Of a stretch of DNA of 64,000 bases, positions 57,759 through 64,000 are shown one piece after another. How positions within the stretch are numbered: the first letter of the stretch is position 1; each line of letters opens with the position of its first letter. Below the pieces are notes generated by a model, which saw only the letters and a program-made list of their open reading frames with translations, did no database searches and was not told where the DNA came from. Origin of the DNA: Verrucomicrobiaceae bacterium UBA7681 (GTDB lineage: Bacteria; Verrucomicrobiota; Verrucomicrobiia; Verrucomicrobiales; Verrucomicrobiaceae); assembly GCA_002482965.1 (NCBI GenBank), contig DLGZ01000050.1:44432-108431 (forward strand). The letters are read 5' to 3'. Made by a program: the position numbers and the translations under genes.

Positions 57759-57997
57759 AATGGCTCATCCGAATTTTCATCCGCGGCTATCAAGTGTTCA
57801 TCTCTCCCGTCATTCACGCCATTGGCGGACCCGGCTCCGGATGCCGCTACACACCGACCTGCTCGGTTTATTTTCTGCAGGCGGTGGAAACTCACGGCGT
57901 CCTGCGTGGCTGCTGGCTGGGCCTGTGCCGCATTGGCCGCTGCCAACCCTGGGGTGGACACGGGCATGATCCGGTGCCAGGCAGAAATGCCGAATGA
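57755..57997 (+). CDS. yidD: Membrane protein insertion efficiency factor YidD
   Basis: The 80-residue protein has the amphipathic N-terminal helix and conserved GYQVFISPVI, GSGCRYTPTCSVYFLQAVE with CxxxxxxC, and RCQPWGGHGHDPVP. The length and motifs are typical. It helps YidC insert inner-membrane proteins. The last codons and TGA lie in an ATGACGAA repeat region. Confidence 0.93.
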   Translation: MKWLIRIFIRGYQVFISPVIHAIGGPGSGCRYTPTCSVYFLQAVETHGVLRGCWLGLCRIGRCQPWGGHGHDPVPGRNAE

Positions 57998-58069
57998 CGA
58001 AACCCGAATGACGAATTTTCCCAAACAGTGTAATCGCAGGTATGGGTGTCATTCGACACTCGTCATTGT
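57991..58069. repeat. Cluster of short CGAATGACGAA repeats before yidC
   Basis: CGAATGACGAA occurs at 57991-58001 and 58005-58015; inverse-orientation relatives (TCATTCG and CGTCATT) follow at about 58049-58066. A further AGAATGACGAATGA lies at 59981-59994 after yidC. The first copy covers the yidD stop. Confidence 0.65.
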
Positions 58070-58146
58070 TTGCACGCTACGTCTGCCGATCTGACTCTGA
58101 AGACTGGCCTTTTCAAAACCCCCTCTCTCACCCAAAGCTAAATTTC

Positions 58147-59937
58147 ATGGACCGTAAAAGTTGGATCATCGTGACGCTCTGCGTCGCTCTCATGGGTGTG
58201 AACTGGCACTACATGCAGGAAAACCAGAAGCTGGCCCAGGCCGAAGCGGCGCGCAAAAAGCAGGAGGAAATCGCCAAAAAACCTGCTGAAACACCCGCAG
58301 CGCTGACAGCAGCGACCCCTGCCACCAGCACCACACCTACAGCGCCAGCGACACCTGTGGCTGCCACACTGCCGGAGGAAACCCACTCATTGCAAGTGGG
58401 CACCGTGACGTTTGAGCTGACCTCCAAAGGCGGCGGCATCGCCCGCGCAGTCTTGGCGGGCACGGATCAGGTGACGCTGAACAAGAACGGCGTGGAACCC
58501 ATCGGTGCCCTGCGGCGTGACTCCTCAGGACTGGATGCGGTGGCCTACAAGCTGACCGCTAAGACCGACAAGGGCGCGACCTTTGAAGGCACGACGGCCG
58601 AAGGCATCGTGGTGACCAAGGCCTACACCTTGAGTGAAGGAGCCGAAGGAGATGAGCATCTCATCGATCTCAAGATCACTCTGAAGAACACCGGAGCCGC
58701 GCAGCACCGTTCCGAGGAATACTACCTCTATACCGGAGCCGCGACCGCCCTGAAGCATGACGAAGGACGCTATGATGGTTTCTTCTGGAACAACGCCGGA
58801 GATACCGACCACCAGCTGTCGAAATACTTTGGCAAGGGCGTCTTCAGCGACGCGCCAGCGGAGTACCGCCATTCCTACAATGCGCTGCGCTACGCGGGCG
58901 TGATGAGCCGCTTTTACACGCACATCATCACCCGAATGGCGGAGAAGGATGCTCCGGGCAAGCTGTGGGCCGGCCGCCGCAAACTTGTACAGCCCATTGA
59001 TGCCGCGAACGCTGGCAAGGCTGAGATCGAAGACTTTACCTACGATGCCGCCATGGGCCTGCCGGTGGTGGATCTCGCACCGGGTGCCACGGTCACGGAA
59101 AACTACCAGATCTATCTCGGTCCGAAGGAATACGACCGCCTCAGCCGCATCGGCCATCAGCGCAGCTACGCGATGTTTTACGGCTACTTCAAGATCGTCA
59201 GCATTGCGCTGTCGAAGGTCATGCGCTGGATGCACAACATCAGCGGCAGCTGGGGTCTGGCGGTCATTTTGCTGACGATTTTCGTGCGTCTCTGCCTGTG
59301 GCCGATTCATGCAAAATCCACCATGACAATGAAGCGCATGGGTCTGCTGGGTCCGCTGATGAAGGAGCTGCAGGTGAAGTACAAGGACAACCCGCAGCAG
59401 CAGCAGATGGAGACGATGAAGCTCTACAAGGACTACGGCGTGAATCCGCTGGGCGGATGTCTGCCATTGTTTCTGCAGTTCCCGATTTTTATCGGTCTTT
59501 ACAGCGTGCTGGAAGTGGCGGCGGAGCTTCGCGGCCAGTCCTTCTGGTGGGTGCGAGATCTTGCTGCTGCCGACACGCAGGGAGTCTTCATGGGCTTCAA
59601 CATCAATCCGCTGCCGATCATCATGGGGCTGACCATGGTGGCACAGATGAAGCTCACCCCGCAGCCTGCAACGGTGGACAAGACGCAGCAGCGCATTTTC
59701 ATGCTGATGCCGCTGTTCTTCCTGTGGATCAGCTATGATTTCGCCGCCGCCCTCGCCCTGTACTGGTCCACCCAGAACATCTTCAGCGTCTTCCAGACCC
59801 GGGTCATGAAGCTTTACATGCCTGAGCCGAAGCTGGAAAAGGCGGTGCTGAAACCAAAACCACCGCAGAGGCCGGATGCGGGAGGAGCGACCCCAGACAA
59901 GAAAAAGGGCCCTAAACCGCCACGCCTGGGAGGCTAG
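58147..59937 (+). CDS. yidC: Membrane protein insertase YidC
   Basis: The 596-residue insertase has an N-terminal span (about 5-22), an Ala/Thr/Pro linker, a large periplasmic domain (about 75-360) and the conserved core GSWGLAVILLTIFVRLCLWP, QVKYKDNPQQQQMETMKLYKDYGVNPLGGCLPL, and further spans to LALYWSTQN. The tail is basic and Pro-rich. It inserts and folds inner-membrane proteins, alone or with Sec. The ATG at 58147 follows a repeat-rich gap; an earlier ATG at 58042 lies in that gap and was not used. Confidence 0.95.
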   Translation: MDRKSWIIVTLCVALMGVNWHYMQENQKLAQAEAARKKQEEIAKKPAETPAALTAATPATSTTPTAPATPVAATLPEETHSLQVGTVTFELTSKGGGIARAVLAGTDQVTLNKNGVEPIGALRRDSSGLDAVAYKLTAKTDKGATFEGTTAEGIVVTKAYTLSEGAEGDEHLIDLKITLKNTGAAQHRSEEYYLYTGAATALKHDEGRYDGFFWNNAGDTDHQLSKYFGKGVFSDAPAEYRHSYNALRYAGVMSRFYTHIITRMAEKDAPGKLWAGRRKLVQPIDAANAGKAEIEDFTYDAAMGLPVVDLAPGATVTENYQIYLGPKEYDRLSRIGHQRSYAMFYGYFKIVSIALSKVMRWMHNISGSWGLAVILLTIFVRLCLWPIHAKSTMTMKRMGLLGPLMKELQVKYKDNPQQQQMETMKLYKDYGVNPLGGCLPLFLQFPIFIGLYSVLEVAAELRGQSFWWVRDLAAADTQGVFMGFNINPLPIIMGLTMVAQMKLTPQPATVDKTQQRIFMLMPLFFLWISYDFAAALALYWSTQNIFSVFQTRVMKLYMPEPKLEKAVLKPKPPQRPDAGGATPDKKKGPKPPRLGG

Positions 59938-60018
59938 AAGGGCGTGCTTTCGCCGTAATTAAGGCAGGGAGAATGCTGGCAGAATGACGAATGAGTCAAT
60001 CCTTTGTCCCCGAGATCC

Positions 60019-60474
60019 ATGACGCCCCTCGAACACTCACACCACATTCTCGACACGATGCTCGGCTATCTGGGCTTCGTGGTCCAGATTGAGGAGGACA
60101 ACGGCCCGGACGGACCCACGCTGCAGGTGCTGACGGATGATTCGGACGCACTCATCGGCCGCCGGGGTGAAACGCTCGAAGACATCCAGTATCTGGTGAA
60201 CCGCGTGCTGCAGCGCCACCTGAAGGATGCCCCGCGTGTCCGCGTGGACGTGGAATTCTACCGCTCCATGCGCGAGGACAAGATGGTGGCCCGCGCCAAG
60301 GAGCTGGGCGACCGGGTACGCGCCACCGGCCAGAGCGCCGATCTGCCGCCGATGAACAGCTACTACCGCCGCCTCATCCACAACGTTTTTGTCAACGACC
60401 CCGAGGTCATGAGCGTGAGTCTGGACGGCAATGCCCGCTTCAAGCGCATCGTGCTCAAAAGCCGCTCCAGCTAG
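60019..60474 (+). CDS. jag: Jag/SpoIIIJ-associated KH-R3H RNA-binding protein
   Basis: The 151-residue protein has a KH-like domain (about 30-75; DALIGRRGETLEDIQYLVNR) and an R3H domain (about 80-150; MNSYYRRLIHNVFVNDPEV). It lacks the longer N-terminal Jag-N domain seen in Firmicutes. It follows yidC as usual for the block. The ATG at 60019 is used over a TTG at 60004. Confidence 0.92.
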   Translation: MTPLEHSHHILDTMLGYLGFVVQIEEDNGPDGPTLQVLTDDSDALIGRRGETLEDIQYLVNRVLQRHLKDAPRVRVDVEFYRSMREDKMVARAKELGDRVRATGQSADLPPMNSYYRRLIHNVFVNDPEVMSVSLDGNARFKRIVLKSRSS

Positions 60475-60611
60475 GCCATCGCCCCTTCACACGGAGGAAA
60501 ATCAGCTTCGTTCTTTACTCGCGGCATGGTTTTGAGTTATTTCTCGTAACCCGCGCAAATTGCCGCGCGCCTGCAAACCCTGCCCCCTTCTTCAACCCAC
60601 CCCGCATTCCC

Positions 60612-62240
60612 ATGAAATTGAGCCGCTACCAGCCTGTCATCCTTGCCCTTGCCTGCAGCGCCGGATTTTTGCACGCCGACATCGTGACCCTTAAAGACGG
60701 CAAAAAACTGGAAGGTAACATTCTCTCTGAGACGCCGACGTCGATCCGGATGAAGTATCACCTGACGCCGAAGATCATGGATGAGAAGGACATCCCGCGC
60801 AGCGAGATCGCCGAAGGGGGCATCCTCAAGCAAAAGCCGGAAGAAGTGGAGATTATCGAAATTCGGAAGGCCGTTCCCACCCCGGATCTGCTGTCGGCGG
60901 AAAAGTACGAGCAGCTCATCCAGGACCGGCTGCGTCCCTTTGTGAACCGCTACCCCGGCACGAAGGAAGCGGCTGAAGTGGAGACCATGATCAAAGAGGT
61001 TCAGGAGGAAAAAGAAAAGGTCGTGGCCGGCGGCGTGAAGCTCGAAGGCAAATGGCTCACCCGTGAACAGGCCAAGGCAGAAAGTCTCAACATCAAGGCT
61101 TACTCGATCCGTGCGGCGATGCTGGAGAAAATAGAGGCCAAGGATTACTCCGGCGCGCTCAAGGAATTCGACAAACTCAATGACCCGAAGAGCGGCAGTA
61201 CCGCCTCCATTTATTATCCCAAGGCCGTCGCAGAGATTCTCGCCGTTCTGACATCGTACGAGAAACAGGTCGCGCAGATGGTTCAGGACCAGCCCGCCTT
61301 GCAGAGGATGCGTGATGAGACCGTCAAAAAGCTCATCGAGCCCGATCTGACACGGATGACTGACGCCGTTAAACGCGAAAAGGAGACTTGGTTGGCCAAC
61401 TTTGAACAGGAGCGCAAGAGCAGCAAATGGTACACTCCTTACAAGTACGATCTGGAGAGCTTGAAGTCCCTCGGCAAAAACATCGCCGAAGCAAAGGATA
61501 GTTTGAGTGGTCTCGACCTTGGCGTAATCACCAAAGTCAACGAGGCCATCCAACGAATGCTTCGCGCAGACGCCAAGGCGGGCAAGGACAAGGCGGAACT
61601 CACCAAGATGGGTGAGGCCATCATCGAAGGTGAAACCGCCGCAGGAGGCGCCGATGCCGTAAGCAAAGAATTCTATCGCGGCGTCTTTACCACTTACCGC
61701 GCACGCCATGAATACTTTGCCCAGCAGGTGAACGCTCCGCAGGGGCAGACGCAGCCAGCCGCCGCCGGTGCCGCCGGGGGTTCCTCAGCCATCGCAGGCT
61801 CGGCCGCGCCTGGCATGGATGACAAAGTGGCCGCAGCACTCGCCGCTGCTGCTGCTGGCACTCCTGCTCCTGCTGGCACTCCTGCTCCTGCTGGCACTCC
61901 TGCTCCTGCTCCTGCTGCCGCGCCGGGAGCCATGCCCGTGACGCAACCCAACGGCTACCCTGCCCAGCCGGGTGGGGTGCCTCCTGGAGGCCAGCCTCAG
62001 CAACCTGGTTACGGCCAGCCGCAGCAACCTGGCGCACAGCCGCAGCAGCCCGGATACGCACAACCTGGCGCACAGCCGCAACAGCCCGGCTACGCCCAGC
62101 CTCAGGCAGCGGCTCCCACTCCTATGCCTCCTGCTGAAGAAGAGGGCATGAGCATGACGACCCTAATCCTTATCGGCATTGGTGTGGTCGTACTGGTGCT
62201 CCTTCTCACCCTGCTTGGCGGCAAGAAGAAGAAAAAGTAA
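60612..62240 (+). CDS. Exported PTPDL-type coiled-coil protein with C-terminal span
   Basis: The 542-residue protein has a signal peptide (1-22), a short beta domain (DIVTLKDGKKLEGNILSE), the motif VPTPDLLSAEKYEQLI (about 87-102) typical of a verrucomicrobial family, then helical Lys/Glu-rich sequence (110-380). A low-complexity tract follows: GTPAPA repeats and PQQPGYAQPGAQ repeats. A C-terminal span (about 515-535) is followed by GGKKKKK. Topology suggests an anchored periplasmic protein. Function is unknown. Confidence 0.8.
   Translation: MKLSRYQPVILALACSAGFLHADIVTLKDGKKLEGNILSETPTSIRMKYHLTPKIMDEKDIPRSEIAEGGILKQKPEEVEIIEIRKAVPTPDLLSAEKYEQLIQDRLRPFVNRYPGTKEAAEVETMIKEVQEEKEKVVAGGVKLEGKWLTREQAKAESLNIKAYSIRAAMLEKIEAKDYSGALKEFDKLNDPKSGSTASIYYPKAVAEILAVLTSYEKQVAQMVQDQPALQRMRDETVKKLIEPDLTRMTDAVKREKETWLANFEQERKSSKWYTPYKYDLESLKSLGKNIAEAKDSLSGLDLGVITKVNEAIQRMLRADAKAGKDKAELTKMGEAIIEGETAAGGADAVSKEFYRGVFTTYRARHEYFAQQVNAPQGQTQPAAAGAAGGSSAIAGSAAPGMDDKVAAALAAAAAGTPAPAGTPAPAGTPAPAPAAAPGAMPVTQPNGYPAQPGGVPPGGQPQQPGYGQPQQPGAQPQQPGYAQPGAQPQQPGYAQPQAAAPTPMPPAEEEGMSMTTLILIGIGVVVLVLLLTLLGGKKKKK
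61852..61917 (+). repeat. Tandem 18 bp repeat coding GTPAPA
   Basis: An 18-base unit (CTGGCACTCCTGCTCCTG) is repeated three times in frame, with a partial fourth, inside the PTPDL-type gene. It encodes GTPAPA repeats. Because the unit is a multiple of three, copy-number change would keep the frame. Confidence 0.85.
61991..62103 (+). repeat. Imperfect Gln/Pro/Gly tandem repeats
   Basis: The gene segment encodes repeats of the type QQPGYAQPGAQP with 24-39-base periods, for example CAGCCGCAGCAACCTGG and CAGCCGCAACAGCCCGG. It sits just before the C-terminal membrane span of the PTPDL-type protein. Confidence 0.75.
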
Positions 62241-62608
62241 CCGCAGACCCCATGGGGGCTTGCATCATCCAGCTCTGGGTTCGTTGAACCCAGGGCGGCG
62301 AACTCTCCTGCTCAGTTTCTCAAAGGGGCATTTTTAGCCTGTGGTCACGCGAGGAGGTTTTGGAGTGCGGCTGCGATTAGTTGCCGCTTTTGGTCTCGTG
62401 GCACCCGTGGGCTGACTGGCTTACGAAGGCTCACCAGCGCCTGCTTTCGAATGTCTCGTCGTGCTCGTGAGCTGACAGGCCATGCCAAAGGGGTGGCTGC
62501 GCTCTTGCCTCGCTACGCAACCGCAGTCCAAATGGGGGAATCTCGCCAACCTTGTATCGGCTTATGCCGTCTCGATCTGGAAATGAGGTTTGAAACTCGC
62601 CAGATCAC
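62241..62608. other. Gene-poor gap with hairpins and a diverged direct repeat
   Basis: I see no supported gene in these 368 bases. There is a perfect hairpin CTGGGTTC-GTT-GAACCCAG at 62275-62293 and a 5 bp stem followed by TTTT (GCGGC/GCCGC near 62368-62390). Two similar 30-base segments, starting GTCTCGT and ending CTGAC(T/A)GGC, occur at about 62392-62420 and 62453-62480, about 60 bases apart. It may be a decayed repeat element or an unrecognised RNA. Confidence 0.4.
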
Positions 62609-62644
62609 AAAAAAAGAGAGGGCCGCAAAGCCCTCTCTTTTTTT
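62609..62644. terminator. Bidirectional terminator between PTPDL-type gene and rplS
   Basis: A 9 bp stem AGAGAGGGC/GCCCTCTCT (62615-62623 with 62630-62638) is flanked by an A tract on the left and a T tract on the right. It can stop transcription in both directions and lies 20 bases after the rplS stop. Confidence 0.92.
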
Positions 62645-62664
62645 GAAAAACGAACGCGAAAAAA

Positions 62665-63024
62665 TTAATTGTCGCTCTGGGCCAGTTCCTTGACGGACAT
62701 GGCTTCCTTGCCCTGGCGCTGGCGCAGGTAGTGAAGGCGGGCGCGACGCACTTTGCCGTTCTTGGTCACTTCCACCTTGGCCACCTTCGGGCTGTGCACA
62801 GGGAACACACGCTCAACGCCTTCTCCATAGGAGATTTTGCGGACGGTGAAGGCTTCGTTGATGCCATAGCCTTTGCGGGCGATGACGATGCCAGCGAAGA
62901 TCTGGATACGCTCTTTGTCACCTTCCACGACTCGGGTGTGGACCTTGACGCTGTCACCCACGGTGAAAGCGGTGACTTCCTTTTTCAACTGCTCTTGATT
63001 GATCTTTTCGATGATATTGCTCAT
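62665..63024 (-). CDS. rplS: 50S ribosomal protein L19
   Basis: The 119-residue protein has the L19 pattern FTVGDSVKVHTRVVEGDKERIQ, FAGIVIARKGYGINEAFTVRK, GVERVFPVHSPKVAKVEV and RRARLHYLR. Length is standard. It is usually in an operon with trmD and rimM, but neither is adjacent: upstream is the divergent nadC. It ends before a bidirectional terminator. Confidence 0.96.
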   Translation of the reverse strand: MSNIIEKINQEQLKKEVTAFTVGDSVKVHTRVVEGDKERIQIFAGIVIARKGYGINEAFTVRKISYGEGVERVFPVHSPKVAKVEVTKNGKVRRARLHYLRQRQGKEAMSVKELAQSDN

Positions 63025-63172
63025 GACACGCTCCTATGGCCACGCTACGCAAGGCCATGAATCAGTCAGACCGGGGGCGAGGGGCGGGGAAGATGGAGAG
63101 TTTTTGAAATTTGGCAACCTGTTTTTCCCCGTACTGGAAACCTCCCCGGTACAGCTTATGATCCGGCCACCC

Positions 63173-64000
63173 ATGGAACCCTCTGTTTTAGCCCTGATCC
63201 GCGCCGCCATTGCCGAAGATGTCGGCACGGGAGACGTCACCTCCCTCTACTTCACGCCCGAAAATTCACGCTCCAGGGCCGAAATCGTTGCCCGTGAGCC
63301 CGGCATCGTCTCCGGGGCTGAAATCGCCGTGACTGTCTTCAAGGAGATCGATCCGACGCTCGAAGTGGAAGTCTGCATTCCCGATGGCAGCCCTTTTGTG
63401 CGGGGCAGCATCTTGATGAAGGCCGCCGGCAGCACCCGCTCCCTGCTCACTGCCGAGCGCACGGCGCTGAACTTCCTCCAGCGTCTCTGCGGCGTGGCCA
63501 CCCAGACGCAGCGCTACGTGGAAGCCGTGAAACCGCACCCCGTGCAGGTCTGGGACACGCGGAAAACAACCCCCGGCTGGCGCCTGATTGAAAAAACTGC
63601 CGTGAAAGCCGGCGGCGGCACCAATCACCGCATGGGCCTTTACGACCATGCCATGGTCAAAGACAACCACCTGGCCGCCAATAGCGACCTGCCCTCCCTC
63701 CAGGTCGCCATCCACAAACTGCGCACCGAGCGCCCCGGCACCCGCATCCAGCTGGAAGCCGACACCCTTGATCAAGTGGCTGGCTTTCTCACGCTGGAAG
63801 GTGTGGACATGCTGCTGCTGGACAACATGGGCCCCGAAAAGCTACGTGAGGCCGTGAAACTCGTGAACGGCAAGCTCTGGCTGGAGGCCAGCGGTGGCAT
63901 CACGATTGAGACGATCAAGGACGTCGCTGCTACGGGTGTGAATGCGATTTCTGTTGGGGCGCTGACGCATTCCAGCCGTGCGCTGGATCTGGGGATGGAT
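63173..64000 (+). CDS. nadC: Nicotinate-nucleotide pyrophosphorylase (carboxylating), runs off right edge
   Basis: NadC converts quinolinate and PRPP to nicotinate mononucleotide in NAD synthesis. The 276 codons seen are nearly the whole enzyme (about 280-290): AIAEDVGTGDVTS, TAERTALNFLQRLCGVAT, VWDTRKTTPGWR, KAGGGTNHRMGLYDHAMVKDNH, LLLDNMGPEKL and LEASGGI. All substrate-binding residues look intact. Start may be ATG 63173 or, in frame, ATG 63158; neither has a strong ribosome-binding site. It is divergent from rplS. Confidence 0.94.
   Translation, partial: MEPSVLALIRAAIAEDVGTGDVTSLYFTPENSRSRAEIVAREPGIVSGAEIAVTVFKEIDPTLEVEVCIPDGSPFVRGSILMKAAGSTRSLLTAERTALNFLQRLCGVATQTQRYVEAVKPHPVQVWDTRKTTPGWRLIEKTAVKAGGGTNHRMGLYDHAMVKDNHLAANSDLPSLQVAIHKLRTERPGTRIQLEADTLDQVAGFLTLEGVDMLLLDNMGPEKLREAVKLVNGKLWLEASGGITIETIKDVAATGVNAISVGALTHSSRALDLGMD

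Noticed and set aside
62275..62293. GGTTC-type stem taken as a tRNA T-arm
   Set aside because: No acceptor, D-arm or anticodon arm can be drawn around it, and no CCA end is present.

Overview
This 64 kb window reads as chromosomal DNA from a GC-rich (about 60%) bacterium of the Verrucomicrobiota, most like the Prosthecobacter/Verrucomicrobiaceae group. The assignment is inferred from gene content: a PVC-type heme-binding membrane-bound dehydrogenase, two formylglycine sulfatases, a sialate O-acetylesterase, an SHD1 plus heparinase-type lyase, a PTPDL-type protein, a TAT-exported Gfo/Idh/MocA oxidoreductase, and the family of short CPLC proteins found beside TonB receptors. No rRNA, tRNA, CRISPR array, prophage or insertion sequence was recognised.

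Layout. 1-5.3 kb (minus): a TonB-dependent receptor cut by the window edge, two paralogous CPLC proteins around a small c-type cytochrome, a PVC-type dehydrogenase/cytochrome and a lone ExbD. 5.5-9.7 kb: a NarL-type response regulator, a sulfatase, and a fused lipid A-type acyltransferase/heptosyltransferase. 9.7-18 kb: a minus-strand set (truncated haemoglobin, haem lipoprotein, 2-hydroxyacid dehydrogenase, membrane protein), then plus-strand exported MsrA, a Wzz-like protein, a DUF2157/GDYXXLXY pair and a TIM-barrel glycosidase-like protein. 18-34 kb: Gfo/Idh/MocA oxidoreductase, bioB, a compact minus operon (Ski2-like helicase, panE-like, purine nucleoside phosphorylase, SMI1/KNR4), serine acetyltransferase, SprT-like protease, a large lyase-like exported protein, and a minus operon of a NosR-like flavoprotein, a rhomboid and a Xer recombinase.

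34.2-39.2 kb is a type III polyketide synthase locus (chalcone-synthase-like PKS, FAD monooxygenase, acyl carrier protein, ketosynthase, methyltransferase), placed just after a decayed YceI-like fragment. By analogy with known PKS/monooxygenase/methyltransferase operons it could make a phenolic or quinone lipid, with the ACP and ketosynthase supplying a dedicated acyl starter. 39-52 kb holds a Uma2 nuclease, an oligopeptide-binding lipoprotein, a sialate O-acetylesterase, an active S1C protease next to a catalytically dead paralogue, YceH, a Gly/Tyr/His-rich lipoprotein, a second sulfatase and RsuA. 51.8-56.1 kb is a BlaI/BlaR1-like pair in which the M56 sensor protease is fused to a penicillin-binding-protein domain that has lost its SxxK nucleophile motif.

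57-64 kb carries the conserved rpmH-rnpA-yidD-yidC-jag block (without dnaA), a PTPDL-type coiled-coil protein with short tandem repeats, rplS, and nadC running off the right edge.

The features most worth follow-up are: a 63 bp palindromic element inserted in frame in the purine nucleoside phosphorylase gene; a dispersed hairpin element found at the stop codon of three genes; the BlaR1-PBP fusion with a degenerate active site; the protease/pseudoprotease pair; and the type III PKS locus. All assignments come from reading the sequence; no database search was run.
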